Assembly: GCA_016704305.1 (NCBI GenBank)
Contig: JADJAL010000024.1
Coordinates: 29,838-93,837 of the forward strand
Source: Haliea sp.
Lineage (GTDB): Bacteria > Pseudomonadota > Gammaproteobacteria > Pseudomonadales > Halieaceae
Direction of reading: 5' to 3'
DNA: 64,000 nucleotides
Made by a program: the position numbers and the translations under genes. The notes under the pieces were generated by a model, which made no database searches, had not been told where the DNA came from, and saw only the letters and a list, made by a program, of their open reading frames with translations. Positions 19,320 to 29,456 of the stretch are shown in pieces (the first letter of the stretch is position 1; each line of letters starts with the position of its first letter).

Positions 19320-20171
19320 CTAACAGCAACTCACCCACACGCCAACCTCCAGCGTGGATTGCGCCGCGCCTGAAAACGCTCCCGCTATCGGCGGCACGGA
19401 TTCAGGCAGGCGGGCGACCGCGACCGGGAAATGATCGGCGCCCACTATCGCGCCGGTGGTGGGGTCAAAACCCAGCCAGCCCGCGCCCGGCAGGTACACT
19501 TCAGCCCAGGCGTGGGTTGAGCCGGACTGTGTCAATTGCGGCACATACAGGTAGCCGCTGACAAAACGCGCTGCCAGCCCGAGGCAGGTCGCAGCCTGCA
19601 TGAACAGGTAAGCGAAATCGCGGCAGGAGCCCGTGCCTCGGGCGAGCGTCTGCTCCGCGCTCTGCACCCCCGGTTGTTCGCGCATCTGGTATTTCAATGT
19701 CGCGTGGATGTGCTGGGTCATGCGCAACAACAGCGAGTAAGTCTGGATGCTTTCCGTCGCGCGCCAGAAGCTGCCGATCCACGTTTTTACCTTGCCGTGC
19801 CCACCCGGCGAACCGGCGGCGGCATAAGGCGCGAGCAAGGCCCGGTCGTCGTCGAGATAGGCGAAGGGATAATGCACCGCATAGTCCGCGACGATAAAGT
19901 CCAATGGATCTTCGTTGTACTGCTGGATGATCACCTCGCTTTCAACCGCCAATTGCTGTGTCGGTAACGGCTCAAAACTGGCGATGGCCATGGAATTGCC
20001 TTCGACATCACGGTGCCAGAGCAACGTGGCTTCAGGCGTGATTCGCAGGTCAAACGACTGTATGCGCTGCGCGTGATCCTCCCGTGGACGCAACAGCAGT
20101 TCGTGCAGCCCGAGTGTCACTGGAGCGGAGAAGTTGTAGTAGGTGTGGTGAACAATTTTATAGCGCTGCAC
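19320..20171 (-). CDS. transglutaminase-like cysteine protease family protein
   Basis: Protein of 283 residues with an N-terminal beta domain (YYNFSAPVTLGLHELLLRPR) and a transglutaminase core. The catalytic triad is visible: Cys in GTGSCRDFA, His in STHAWAEVYLPG and Asp in GFDPTTGA. It is the third gene of a minus-strand trio with an alpha-E protein and a circularly permuted ATP-grasp protein. This combination recurs in many bacteria and is thought to build or modify a peptide; the product is not known. Confidence 0.88.
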   Translation of the reverse strand: MQRYKIVHHTYYNFSAPVTLGLHELLLRPREDHAQRIQSFDLRITPEATLLWHRDVEGNSMAIASFEPLPTQQLAVESEVIIQQYNEDPLDFIVADYAVHYPFAYLDDDRALLAPYAAAGSPGGHGKVKTWIGSFWRATESIQTYSLLLRMTQHIHATLKYQMREQPGVQSAEQTLARGTGSCRDFAYLFMQAATCLGLAARFVSGYLYVPQLTQSGSTHAWAEVYLPGAGWLGFDPTTGAIVGADHFPVAVARLPESVPPIAGAFSGAAQSTLEVGVWVSCC

Positions 20172-20203
20172 GATTCACCCGCGATCGCATTTGTTCGGTT
20201 GCG

Positions 20204-21136
20204 TCAGCTGCTTGCATGCGCGAACCAACGCACGGCAATCGCATTGTGCACATCCACCAGTTGCAACTGCAATTCATCGATGAAGTCATGCAGTGCCGGG
20301 CCCGCCAGCGCTCCGCAATCCGTCTCCTTCAATCGTCGCCGCAGGTTCGCCGCCACGGCGAGGGCGCTCGTGTGATCCGGCAGCAACTTCATGCTGTTTT
20401 CAATCTGCACCAGCGTGTGCGCCACCGCGCGCGGGAACACCGTGCTCTGGAACAAAAAGACCAGCACGTCTTCACGATTAACACGGCGCCGCACGTCCAA
20501 CCGATACATCTGGTAGGCGCTCAGGGATTGCAGAACGCTGATCCACAGCACGTTGCGAAACGGCGAGGTCTCGTCGATGTTGCCCATCAATCCCGCCGAC
20601 GCCGCATCGATAATGCGGGTGCTCATATCGGCGCGCTCCAGGTTCCTGCCGATGCGCACGAACTGGTAGGCAGCGTCCTGGTTCATGGAACCGGCAAGCA
20701 TGCCGGTAATCTGCTGGCAGGACTGCACAATGTTATTGAGCACTGCGTGGCGCACGCCCCGTGGCAGGTCCTTGTGGCTGCGCCTGGCCACGCTCAGGTA
20801 GAGGCTGTTCACGCGCTCCCAGGTTTCGCTCGGCAGTATCTCCCGCGTGGTGCGCATGTTTTCCCGCGCATAGGTGAGCGAGCTGATGATCGACGAGGGA
20901 TTCTCCCGCTCGCCAAACACGAAGCTGATGACATTTTTCTCGGTGGCCGCGCCCGCCACTTTGGCGAACGTCTGCTCCGCGCCGAGTACCTCCAGCAACA
21001 ATCCCCAGCCGGGCTGCACTTCCCTGGGCAGGTCGAGCACCGCATTGTGGCGCACCAGTAACAGGCGCGCGGTATTCTCCGCGCGCTCCAGGAAACGACC
21101 CAGCCAATAAACCCGCTCCGCGACGCGCGATAACAT
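20204..21136 (-). CDS. alpha-E domain protein (DUF403)
   Basis: Protein of 310 residues, all helical in composition, opening with LSRVAERVYWLGRFLERAEN, the recognisable start of alpha-E (DUF403) proteins. Its ATG overlaps the TGA stop of the ATP-grasp gene by one base, so translation is coupled. The family is found almost only next to these ATP-grasp and transglutaminase genes; no catalytic residues are known. Confidence 0.9.
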   Translation of the reverse strand: MLSRVAERVYWLGRFLERAENTARLLLVRHNAVLDLPREVQPGWGLLLEVLGAEQTFAKVAGAATEKNVISFVFGERENPSSIISSLTYARENMRTTREILPSETWERVNSLYLSVARRSHKDLPRGVRHAVLNNIVQSCQQITGMLAGSMNQDAAYQFVRIGRNLERADMSTRIIDAASAGLMGNIDETSPFRNVLWISVLQSLSAYQMYRLDVRRRVNREDVLVFLFQSTVFPRAVAHTLVQIENSMKLLPDHTSALAVAANLRRRLKETDCGALAGPALHDFIDELQLQLVDVHNAIAVRWFAHASS

Positions 21137-22641
21137 CAGTGGGCCTCCGTATCGACAATCCAGGTGTCTTTACTGCCGCCACCCTGGGAAGAATTCACCA
21201 CCAGCGAGCCTTTGCGCAGCGCCACGCGCGTCAGCCCGCCGGGCGTCACGTAATGCTTTTTACCCTGCAGGATGAAAGGCCGCAGATCGAGGTGCCTCGG
21301 CTCAATATTGTTGCCGCACAGCGTGGGTGCCGTGGACAGCTTGAGCGCCGGTTGCGCCATGTAATTACGGGGATTCTTGTTGATCAGGTCGGTGAAAAGG
21401 GCCAATTCCTTCTTGCTCGCGACGGGGCCGATCAGCATGCCATAGCCACCGGATTCGTTGGCCGGCTTCACGACCATGGTGGCGAGGTTTGCAAGCACGT
21501 GCTTGCGCTGCTGCGGATCGACGCACAAGAACGAGGGCACATTCGGAATAATCGGGTCCTCACCGAGGTAATAGCGGATGATCGCGGGCACGAAGGTGTA
21601 AATCACCTTGTCGTCTGCGACACCTGCTCCCGGTGCGTTGGCGAGACCCACGTTGCCCTTGCGCCAGGCGCGAAACAGCCCGGGCGTACCCCGCGTGGAC
21701 TCGGGGCGAAACACTTCCGGGTCCAGGTAATCGTCGTTGATGCGCCGGTAGATGACATCGACGCGCGCCAGCCCGCGGATGGTCTTCATGTACACCATGT
21801 CATCGCTGCCGACGACCAGGTCAGCGCCCTCGACCAATTCGGCACCCATGCGCTGTGCGAGGTAGGCGTGTTCGAAGTAGGCCGAATTGAAAATCCCCGG
21901 TGTCATCACCACGATCTCCGGGTGGTTGTTGCGGCGCGGCGACAGCGACGCCAGCATGTCGAACAACTGTGACGGGTAATCGGCCACCGGCAGGATGGAG
22001 TTGCGTTCAAACAACTGCGGCAGTACGCGCTTGGATATCGCGCGGTTCTCCAGCATGTAGGAGACGCCCGAGGGCACACGCAGGTTGTCCTCCAGTACAT
22101 ACACCGTGCCGTCGGCATCGCGCACCAGATCGGAGCCGCACACATGCGACCAGACGCCGTGGCGCGGCCTGGCGCCGACGCACGGTTTCAGGAACTCCGG
22201 TGAGCTGTCGATGATGTCCCGCGGCACCACCTTGTCCTTGAGAATCTGCTGCTTGTTGTAGATGTCGTCGATAAACAGGTTGAGCGCGATCAGGCGCTGG
22301 ATCAAACCGCGCTCCAGCACCTGCCATTCCGAGAGCGGAATAATGCGCGGGATGATGTCCATCGGCCAGGCGCGGTCGATATTCTGCCCCTCGCTGTACA
22401 CGGTAAACGTGATGCCCATTTCCTGGATGGCAAGGTCCGCGGCCTGCTGCCGGGAGATAAGGTGCTTGATGGTCTGCTTGCGCATGAACGCCGCCAGGCT
22501 GCGCGTGGCGGGGCGCGCGCGGCCCGGCGCGCTGATGATCTCGTCGTAGAACTCACCGGGGTCGTAGCTGGTCCAGTCGATCGTCGCGCGGGGACGCGCG
22601 CGCGTGTAGGGCTTCGGGGATGTGATCCTGGACTGCACCAT
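21136..22641 (-). CDS. circularly permuted ATP-grasp ligase (DUF404/DUF407 type)
   Basis: Protein of 501 residues. Conserved blocks include FGVYSEG-like TVYSEGQNIDRAWPMDIIPR, LYVLEDN-like VYVLEDNLRVPSGVSYMLENR, and the C-terminal MVVKPANESGGYGM and DLRPFILQG. These fit the circularly permuted ATP-grasp group, which forms amide bonds using ATP. First gene of the trio with the alpha-E and transglutaminase genes. The 250-base gap upstream is divergent from the M13 peptidase gene. Confidence 0.9.
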   Translation of the reverse strand: MVQSRITSPKPYTRARPRATIDWTSYDPGEFYDEIISAPGRARPATRSLAAFMRKQTIKHLISRQQAADLAIQEMGITFTVYSEGQNIDRAWPMDIIPRIIPLSEWQVLERGLIQRLIALNLFIDDIYNKQQILKDKVVPRDIIDSSPEFLKPCVGARPRHGVWSHVCGSDLVRDADGTVYVLEDNLRVPSGVSYMLENRAISKRVLPQLFERNSILPVADYPSQLFDMLASLSPRRNNHPEIVVMTPGIFNSAYFEHAYLAQRMGAELVEGADLVVGSDDMVYMKTIRGLARVDVIYRRINDDYLDPEVFRPESTRGTPGLFRAWRKGNVGLANAPGAGVADDKVIYTFVPAIIRYYLGEDPIIPNVPSFLCVDPQQRKHVLANLATMVVKPANESGGYGMLIGPVASKKELALFTDLINKNPRNYMAQPALKLSTAPTLCGNNIEPRHLDLRPFILQGKKHYVTPGGLTRVALRKGSLVVNSSQGGGSKDTWIVDTEAH

Positions 22642-22893
22642 TGCGATTGTTACCTCCAGGCCTGTGCTTCAGCACGGCCGAGTCGCATAGCACTGCGATC
22701 AGTTCCGGCAGGGAAGGATTCGCACAGCACAACCATTCTAAAGCGCCTGTGGCGCGCAACAAGGGAAATAGTCTACAACCGCGCAGGCCAGGCGCCCCCG
22801 CTGGGCGCGCGCCGCTAGCCACGCGCTGCTGGCTGCTATACAAAAAGCGCGGTTTGGTTACACTACCCGGCACTGAATTCCCGAGGGACACGC

Positions 22894-24951
22894 ATGTACA
22901 CGGTGCATTACTCATCTGCAAAATTCGTCCTCCGTCTCGCGTTGCTGGCGTTTTCCTGCACAGGCGTCGCACAGGCAGCGCCGGGTGAAAAGCCCATGCT
23001 GGGGGAATGGGGTATCGAGACGCAGTATCTCTCGGCGAGCGTGGCACCCGGTGATGATTTCTTTACGCATGCCAACGAAGGTTGGATCAAGCAGGCCACA
23101 CTTCCGGAAGGCATGCCCAAGATGGACTCGTTCACGGAAGTGTTCCTGCGCAGCGAAAGCCAGATACAGGCCATCCTGGACGACGTGCTGGCCGGCAAGG
23201 ACAAGCGCGATACGGGTGCCAAACAGTTGGCCGGGCTGTACCAAAGCTACATGGATGTCGAGCGCATCAATGCGCTGGGACTGAAGCCGCTACAGGCTGA
23301 ACTGGATGCCGTGATGGCCACCGAGTCAGCGGCGGATATCGCGCGCTGGATGGCCAGGCCACTGCACGAATCGGTGATCGGCATCGGCGTATCGCTCGAT
23401 GAAAAAAATCCTGATCGCTACACCCTGTACCTCGGGCAGAGCGGGCTGGGCCTGCCTGGACAGGAGTTCTACCTCAGCGACGAAGCGCCATTCCCCGACG
23501 TGCGCAAAGCCTACCTCGCGTATATCGAGGGCGTGTTCACCCGCGCAGGCATAGATCGGCCCGCCGGGCGCGCAAAGGATATCCTGCAGTTTGAAACGGA
23601 AATTGCCCGCCGCCACTGGACACCGGAACAGGAGCGTGATCGCCTGAAAAACTATAGCCCGATGAATCGGGAGGCACTGCTCGCCTTCGCTCCCGGGTTC
23701 GATTGGGCGGCGTTCCTGCAGGAGAGCGAGTTGGGTGGGCAGGACCAGTTCATCGTCACCACCGATACGGCCATTCAAAAAACCGCCGCGTTGGTGGGCG
23801 AGACACCGCTGGATGTGCTGCGCTCCTACCTGGCGTTTCATTTCATCAACAACCAGGCGCCCTACCTGTCCGACGCGTACCGGGATGCCCATTTCGACTT
23901 CTTCAAACGCACGCTGTACGGCATCGAGGAGCAGCGCCCGCGCAACCTCGCTGCGCTGCAGTACGTCAGCTCGAATCTCGGCGAGGTGCTGGGTCGCCTC
24001 TACGTGGACCGCTACTTCCCGCCGGAACACAAGGCGTTGATGGATCAGTACATTCACTTCATCCGCGAATCGTTTCGCGAGCGACTGGAGCAATCGACGT
24101 GGATGGACCAGGCCACCAAGGCCGAGGCCTTTACGAAACTGGACAAATTCGTCGCTAAAATCGGCTATCCCGACCAGTGGCGCGACTTCAGTAATATCGC
24201 CATCAAGGACGACGACTTGCTCGGCAATAACCGACGTATCCAGCAGTGGTATAACGACGATGCGCTCGCCAAACTGGGTCAGCCCCGGCGCGAATGGGAG
24301 TGGCAACTGAGCCCGCAGGTGGTCAACGCCTATTACTCGGCGTCGGCGAATGAGATCGTATTTCCGGCCGCGATCCTGCAACCACCCTTTTTTGATCCGC
24401 ACGCCGATCCCGCCGTCAACTTCGCTGCGATCGGCGCGGTGATCGGGCACGAGATGGGACACGGGTTTGACGACCAGGGCAGTCGCTCCGACGGCAGTGG
24501 CATGTTGCGCGACTGGTGGACGAAGGACTCACGCGAACATTTCGATGCGCAGGCCGCTGTCCTGGTGGATCAGTTCAATGCCTATGAGCCGATCGCGGGC
24601 ACCCGCATCAAGGGAGAGCTGACACTGGGAGAAAATATTGGCGACCTCGGCGGCATGACGATCGCGTACAACGCATACCAGAAATTCCTCAGGGACTCCC
24701 ACAATGGCGAGGCGCCGGTGCTCGACGGGCTGAGCGGCGACCAACGATTCTTCCTGTCCTGGGCACAGGTGTGGCGCAACATCCAGACCGATGATTTCCT
24801 GCGCAACAGCCTGCTGACGAACCCGCACAGCCCGGGTGAATACCGGGTGAACGGCATCGTGCGCAACATGGACGCGTGGTACGAGGCGTTTGACGTAACA
24901 CCCGACCACGATCTGTACCTGCCGCCGGCGCAGCGCGTCACCATCTGGTAA
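22894..24951 (+). CDS. M13 family zinc metallopeptidase (neprilysin/PepO type)
   Basis: Protein of 685 residues with a Sec signal peptide (hydrophobic core about residues 10-28, ending VAQA). The zinc motif HEMGHGFDD lies near residue 518, and the third ligand region ENIGDLGGM is near 570. NAYYSASANEIVFPAAILQPPFF is typical of the family. Expected to cleave oligopeptides in the periplasm or at the cell surface. It is a single gene with no operon partner. The conserved C terminus is present (no C-terminal truncation seen). Confidence 0.94.
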   Translation: MYTVHYSSAKFVLRLALLAFSCTGVAQAAPGEKPMLGEWGIETQYLSASVAPGDDFFTHANEGWIKQATLPEGMPKMDSFTEVFLRSESQIQAILDDVLAGKDKRDTGAKQLAGLYQSYMDVERINALGLKPLQAELDAVMATESAADIARWMARPLHESVIGIGVSLDEKNPDRYTLYLGQSGLGLPGQEFYLSDEAPFPDVRKAYLAYIEGVFTRAGIDRPAGRAKDILQFETEIARRHWTPEQERDRLKNYSPMNREALLAFAPGFDWAAFLQESELGGQDQFIVTTDTAIQKTAALVGETPLDVLRSYLAFHFINNQAPYLSDAYRDAHFDFFKRTLYGIEEQRPRNLAALQYVSSNLGEVLGRLYVDRYFPPEHKALMDQYIHFIRESFRERLEQSTWMDQATKAEAFTKLDKFVAKIGYPDQWRDFSNIAIKDDDLLGNNRRIQQWYNDDALAKLGQPRREWEWQLSPQVVNAYYSASANEIVFPAAILQPPFFDPHADPAVNFAAIGAVIGHEMGHGFDDQGSRSDGSGMLRDWWTKDSREHFDAQAAVLVDQFNAYEPIAGTRIKGELTLGENIGDLGGMTIAYNAYQKFLRDSHNGEAPVLDGLSGDQRFFLSWAQVWRNIQTDDFLRNSLLTNPHSPGEYRVNGIVRNMDAWYEAFDVTPDHDLYLPPAQRVTIW

Positions 24952-25075
24952 TGGATGCGCGGTAGCAGGCGCGCGGTAGCGGCCGGATGGTAGCGGCCCG
25001 CCGCGCTACCCTCGCGCGGTGTTTGATGGAATACTACGCGCCTCCTCCACCACCTCTACTACTGGCCCCGAAATT

Positions 25076-26635
25076 ATGAAGACAAACATCGGCCTGCTGC
25101 TGACCAAACGCGCGCAAATCTGCCCCAACCGTGAAGCCATCGTGGAGTTCGAGCGCGATCGCCGCTTCAGCTTTTCGGAGCTCAACGCGCGCGCCAACCG
25201 CGTGGCCAACGCGCTGTTGGACAAGGGCATTCGCCCGGGCGACCGGGTCGCGTCGCTGCTGAAAAACAGCGTCGAATTCGTGGAGACGTACTTCGCCGTG
25301 GCCAAAATCGGCGCGGTGATGGTGCCGGTGAACTGGCGGCTGGTGGCGGCGGAAATCGCCTATATCCTGCAGGATTCGGGCGCCAAAGCCGTCGTTTACG
25401 ATTCGGATTTCGACGCGGCGGTTACGGCGCTGCACAGCGGCGAGCACGGTGAGCTTGCGGTCGCGCAGTGGATACGCCGGGAGAACGGCGATGCGGGCAC
25501 GCCGGACTGGGCGCTGGATTATGAAGCGCTCACCGCGGCATCTCCCGTCACAGAGCCGCCAATTGGCGCGTGGGACGACGACAACCTCTTCATCATGTAC
25601 ACCTCCGGCACCACCGGGCGCCCCAAGGGCGCGGTGCACAGCCACGAGGGCATGCTGTGGTCGCAACTGACCAGCATGAGCACCTCGGACATGCGCGACG
25701 GCGACCGCTGGTTGCTGGCGCTGCCGATGTTCCATGTCGGCTGCCTCAGCCCCACCTCGCTGCTGGTGCATCGCGGCGGCGCGGGCGTCATCATGCGCGA
25801 GCTGGATCTCGGCGCGATGTTTCGCTGCATCGCCCAGGAAAAAGTCACGATCTTCATGGCGGTGCCCGCGCTGCTGCAATTCATGCTGATGATGCCGGAG
25901 CGCGAGCAGTACGACATGTCCTCGGTGCGCTGGATCGCCACCGGTGCCGCGCCCGTGCCGGTCTCACTGCTGCACGAGTTTGACGCGCTGGGCGTGCGCA
26001 TCTTCCAGGCCTACGGCCTGACGGAATCCTGCGGCCCCGGCACGCTCCTGTTGCCCGAGGACGCGGAAGCCAAGGTCGGTTCCTGCGGCCGCCCGCAGAT
26101 GCACACCGACATCAAGATCGTCGACAGCGCAGGCAACACCATTCCGATGGGCTCCGACCAACCCGGTGAACTGCTGGTCGGCGGGCGCCACCTGATGAAG
26201 GAGTACTGGAACAATCCCAAGGCGACTGCCGAGACGATCAGGGACGGCTGGCTGCACACCGGCGACATCTGTACCTGGGACAGCGAAGGCTTCGTCACTA
26301 TTTGTGACCGGATGAAAGACATGATCATCTCCGGCGGCGAGAACATCTATCCCGCCGAGCTGGAGAACGTGCTCGCGGCCTGCCCCGAGGTACAGGAAGC
26401 GGCGGTGATCGGCGTGCCTTCACAAAAATGGGGCGAGACTCCACTGGCCATCATTGTGCCGACACCCGGCACCTCGCCCACCACGGAATCGCTGAAGGCC
26501 TACTGCAAGCAAAACCTGGCGGGCTACAAAGTGCCGCAACTGTTTGAACTCGTCGATTCACTCCCGAGGAACCCCTCCGGCAAATTACTGAAGCCGCAGT
26601 TGCGCGAGCGGTTCCCCGGCCCGGCGCCGTTTTAG
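25076..26635 (+). CDS. AMP-dependent acyl-CoA synthetase/ligase
   Basis: Protein of 519 residues of the ANL superfamily. The P-loop-like motif FIMYTSGTTGRPKG is near residue 172, FQAYGLTESCG near 315, and the C-terminal GGENIYPAELENVL and SGKLLK with the catalytic Lys near the end. It activates a carboxylic acid as an acyl-adenylate and then as acyl-CoA; chain length cannot be read. I prefer the ATG at 25076 (MKTNIGLLLTKRA) over an extension from 25019, which has no family-like residues. It is followed after 12 bases by an SDR, so the pair is one operon of fatty or aromatic acid metabolism. Confidence 0.88.
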   Translation: MKTNIGLLLTKRAQICPNREAIVEFERDRRFSFSELNARANRVANALLDKGIRPGDRVASLLKNSVEFVETYFAVAKIGAVMVPVNWRLVAAEIAYILQDSGAKAVVYDSDFDAAVTALHSGEHGELAVAQWIRRENGDAGTPDWALDYEALTAASPVTEPPIGAWDDDNLFIMYTSGTTGRPKGAVHSHEGMLWSQLTSMSTSDMRDGDRWLLALPMFHVGCLSPTSLLVHRGGAGVIMRELDLGAMFRCIAQEKVTIFMAVPALLQFMLMMPEREQYDMSSVRWIATGAAPVPVSLLHEFDALGVRIFQAYGLTESCGPGTLLLPEDAEAKVGSCGRPQMHTDIKIVDSAGNTIPMGSDQPGELLVGGRHLMKEYWNNPKATAETIRDGWLHTGDICTWDSEGFVTICDRMKDMIISGGENIYPAELENVLAACPEVQEAAVIGVPSQKWGETPLAIIVPTPGTSPTTESLKAYCKQNLAGYKVPQLFELVDSLPRNPSGKLLKPQLRERFPGPAPF

Positions 26636-26647
26636 GAGGCTACTGCG

Positions 26648-27592
26648 ATGGAGTCCTTTGCTGGTCAAATTGCGGTGGTGACAGGTGGCGGCAGCGGGAT
26701 CGGCCGGGCACTGGTGCAACAGCTCGCCGCCGCCGGCTGCCACGTGGCGCTGTGTGATATCAGTGAACCGGACATGGCCGGCACTGTTGAGTTGTGCCAG
26801 GCGGCAATCGACCGGGGCGTGCGCATCACCGCCCACCGCTGCGATGTCGCCAGCGAAAGCGACTTGAACAATTTCAGGGAGCAGGTCGCGCAACAGCACG
26901 GCGCCGCGCACATCAACCTGCTGTTCAATAATGCGGGCGTGTCCGGCGGCCAGAGTTTCCTGCGCGACAACCGCGAGCAGTGGGACCGCGTGTTCAACAT
27001 CTGCTGGGGCGGCGTCTACCTCGGCTGCCGTGTGTTCATGCCGATGCTGCTGGCCAGTGAGCGGGGCCACATCATCAATATCAGCAGCATCAACGGCTTC
27101 TGGGCATGCATGGGCGCGAACGTGGAGCACACGGCCTATAGCGCGGCCAAGTTCGCGGTGAAGGGATTTTCCGAAGCGCTGCTGGTGGACCTGCGCAAAC
27201 ACGCACCGCACGTCACTATCTCCGTCGTCATGCCAGGACACATCGGCACCGACATCGCGATCAATAGCCACAAGCTGTGGTTGGGCGATGCGGACACGAT
27301 GAACGCGCAGCAGCTCGACAGTGTGCGCGAACGCTGGTCCAGCTTTGGCGCCGATGCCGCGCAACTCCCCGACGACACGGTGCGCGAACTGCTGCGCAAG
27401 GGCGGCGAGGATTTTCGCGACAACGCACCCACCAGCGCCGAACGCGCGGCACAGATCATCCTGGCAGGCGTACAACAGGGCCAGTGGCGCATCCTGGTGG
27501 GGAACGATGCGCAGGCACTCGATCAGGCGGTGCGGGAACATCCCGAGCGAGCGTATGACGCAGGATTTATGCAGATTGGGCCGGCAGTGTGA
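26648..27592 (+). CDS. short-chain dehydrogenase/reductase
   Basis: Protein of 314 residues. The NAD(P)-binding TGGGSGIG is at residues 13-20, NNAG at about 95, and the catalytic Ser-Tyr-Lys set in NISSING and TAYSAAKFAVKG. A GGAGG ribosome binding site precedes the ATG. It is encoded 12 bases after the acyl-CoA synthetase, so substrate is probably a related acid, alcohol or ketone. Downstream the GC-rich sequence 27611-27640 can fold and may end transcription between this gene and the convergent lipoprotein gene. Confidence 0.9.
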   Translation: MESFAGQIAVVTGGGSGIGRALVQQLAAAGCHVALCDISEPDMAGTVELCQAAIDRGVRITAHRCDVASESDLNNFREQVAQQHGAAHINLLFNNAGVSGGQSFLRDNREQWDRVFNICWGGVYLGCRVFMPMLLASERGHIINISSINGFWACMGANVEHTAYSAAKFAVKGFSEALLVDLRKHAPHVTISVVMPGHIGTDIAINSHKLWLGDADTMNAQQLDSVRERWSSFGADAAQLPDDTVRELLRKGGEDFRDNAPTSAERAAQIILAGVQQGQWRILVGNDAQALDQAVREHPERAYDAGFMQIGPAV

Positions 27593-27645
27593 TGGCTTGA
27601 CACGGTTGCCGCGCGCCCGACACCGGTGAGCGCGCGTCTGCGGTG

Positions 27646-29208
27646 TTAGTAGGTGAAATACACCCTCTCTGCAAAGCCGAACACGCCGTTCGCATCCACT
27701 GTAATTTGGCTGAGGGAATCGATTTCCAAAAAATGGATGCTGTTGGGTACACCGCCTGATGTATCCCAATTCTTGAAATAGACCGTGTCGGAAATCCGCG
27801 TCCACTGCACACTTTCAATGCTCCCTGCAGAGCCCTCCGGCGACATTAGCGGCGACAGCGACATTCTGCCGGAGCCGTCGGGCCTCGCTACCACATACTC
27901 CACGTCCTGCCCGTCTCCGGCCCGGTACAACAGGTATTGCCCGCTCGGCGACCAGGTCGCTCCCGGGTAGGGTCCGGACGTGTTGCTGGACAACAACTCC
28001 ACCTCGCTGAAACACCGCTCCCTGGCATCACCGGCATAGAGCCTGTTGTCATCGGACTGATCCCACGCCACATAGGTAAAGTAGCGCGAATCCGGTGACC
28101 AACCCACAGACCCAATGGATTCCAGGCCCGCCCCGGAGACCTGCGTGGACGCTGCGCTGCCTGGATCGACCACCAGATGCAGGGAATAGGTCTCCGGACT
28201 GCGATCGTAGCGCAGGAACAGCAGGTCATCCGTGTCGGGTGCCCATTGGAATTCGGTTACTTTTCTCTCGGCGCCTGCAATGGCCTGTGTCGAACGGGCG
28301 TCCAGGGAATAGCGATGCAGGCTGAAATCGTTGTCGTCATCGTAACCCACGAGGACGATGAACTTGCCAGACGGCGACCAGGCAAACTCAGGGGTGAATC
28401 CGCCTACATCCTCAGTGCTGTAGATAATCGACGATTCAAGCGTGGCCAGGTTCAGTACATAAATGTCGCGCACGTAGCTATCGCCGCCTTCCGGCACGTA
28501 GGAGGTTTTGTACGCCAGGTACTGGCCAGTGGGGTCGAAACTCAGGTTGCGTGGAACGGGTGACCCGGGCTGCAGGGGTATTGTTTGTGCAATTTGAAGG
28601 GGCGAGAGCGTGTAAATGACAATCGTCCCCTCACCTAACGTGGCCAGTAAATCACTGGCCGGTGACCAGGCAGTGCCCCCGAACGATGACGCCAGAATAT
28701 ACTCGACATCGGTGGAAGGAAGGCCCGAGTAGATTTGCATGCCCACTAAGTTATTTGTCAGTAGCGCACTGTCGTCAGGTGCCCAGCTCACGCCCGGCGA
28801 ACCCAGTCCAAACAGGGCCACCTCAGTTCGCACCCGCCCCTCCTCCTGATCAAAAACCGACGCGGTGAAGCGTTCAGGAGGGAGGACGATGTAGCGTCCC
28901 GAAGTGGAGAGCTGCAGCAAGCCCGTGCCAAAGGGCAGGCTGTCGGAAATCAAGGTAACGTCGCCGCTGGCCAGATTCACGCTGCTCACGCTTCGCCCAT
29001 TATTGCCTGTGTAGACTGCCCGGCCCTTGCTACTGCGGTAGGAATCCCACCTTGCCTGTTGCTGATCATAATCAGCAAAACACTCAACCGTTGGCGTGGG
29101 AGGTGGGGTGTTTGATAACGAACCGCCACCGCCGCCACCGCCGCAGGCTGTCAAAATGCACGCGAGCGCGAATGCAAACGCTGGAACCAATGTCCTGTGA
29201 ATTACCAT
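27646..29208 (-). CDS. lipoprotein with WD40/TolB-like beta-propeller repeats
   Basis: Protein of 520 residues. The start at 29208 follows AAAGGGA and opens a lipoprotein signal peptide ending LTAC, with the lipidated Cys followed by seven glycines, a flexible tether. The rest is a series of about 40-60-residue units with motifs such as VSWAPDDSALL, FAWSPSGKFIVL, VGWSPDSRYFTYV and ATWSPSGQYLLYR, typical of TolB/WD40-like beta-propellers. Likely attached to the outer or inner membrane leaflet facing the periplasm. Specific role unknown. Confidence 0.85.
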   Translation of the reverse strand: MVIHRTLVPAFAFALACILTACGGGGGGGSLSNTPPPTPTVECFADYDQQQARWDSYRSSKGRAVYTGNNGRSVSSVNLASGDVTLISDSLPFGTGLLQLSTSGRYIVLPPERFTASVFDQEEGRVRTEVALFGLGSPGVSWAPDDSALLTNNLVGMQIYSGLPSTDVEYILASSFGGTAWSPASDLLATLGEGTIVIYTLSPLQIAQTIPLQPGSPVPRNLSFDPTGQYLAYKTSYVPEGGDSYVRDIYVLNLATLESSIIYSTEDVGGFTPEFAWSPSGKFIVLVGYDDDNDFSLHRYSLDARSTQAIAGAERKVTEFQWAPDTDDLLFLRYDRSPETYSLHLVVDPGSAASTQVSGAGLESIGSVGWSPDSRYFTYVAWDQSDDNRLYAGDARERCFSEVELLSSNTSGPYPGATWSPSGQYLLYRAGDGQDVEYVVARPDGSGRMSLSPLMSPEGSAGSIESVQWTRISDTVYFKNWDTSGGVPNSIHFLEIDSLSQITVDANGVFGFAERVYFTY

Positions 29209-29456
29209 ATCGAAATCCCTTTCTATCATGAGTGTAAAAAAATTGGCGCAACCAGGTCGGCTGGCAAACGCGTGCCATAACGCGTATTGCGCGTGGTGTA
29301 TGCTGGAAGGCACGGTTGGACCGAGGGGCATTATACTCAGGGATATGGCTATAAACTAGTCATTGCAAACATTCCCGGACCGCTTTTGTCAGTGGAAATG
29401 GAGCCCAAATTGGTGGCCTGTCCCCAACCTGCCCTTTCAACCATTCCGGAGGATTC

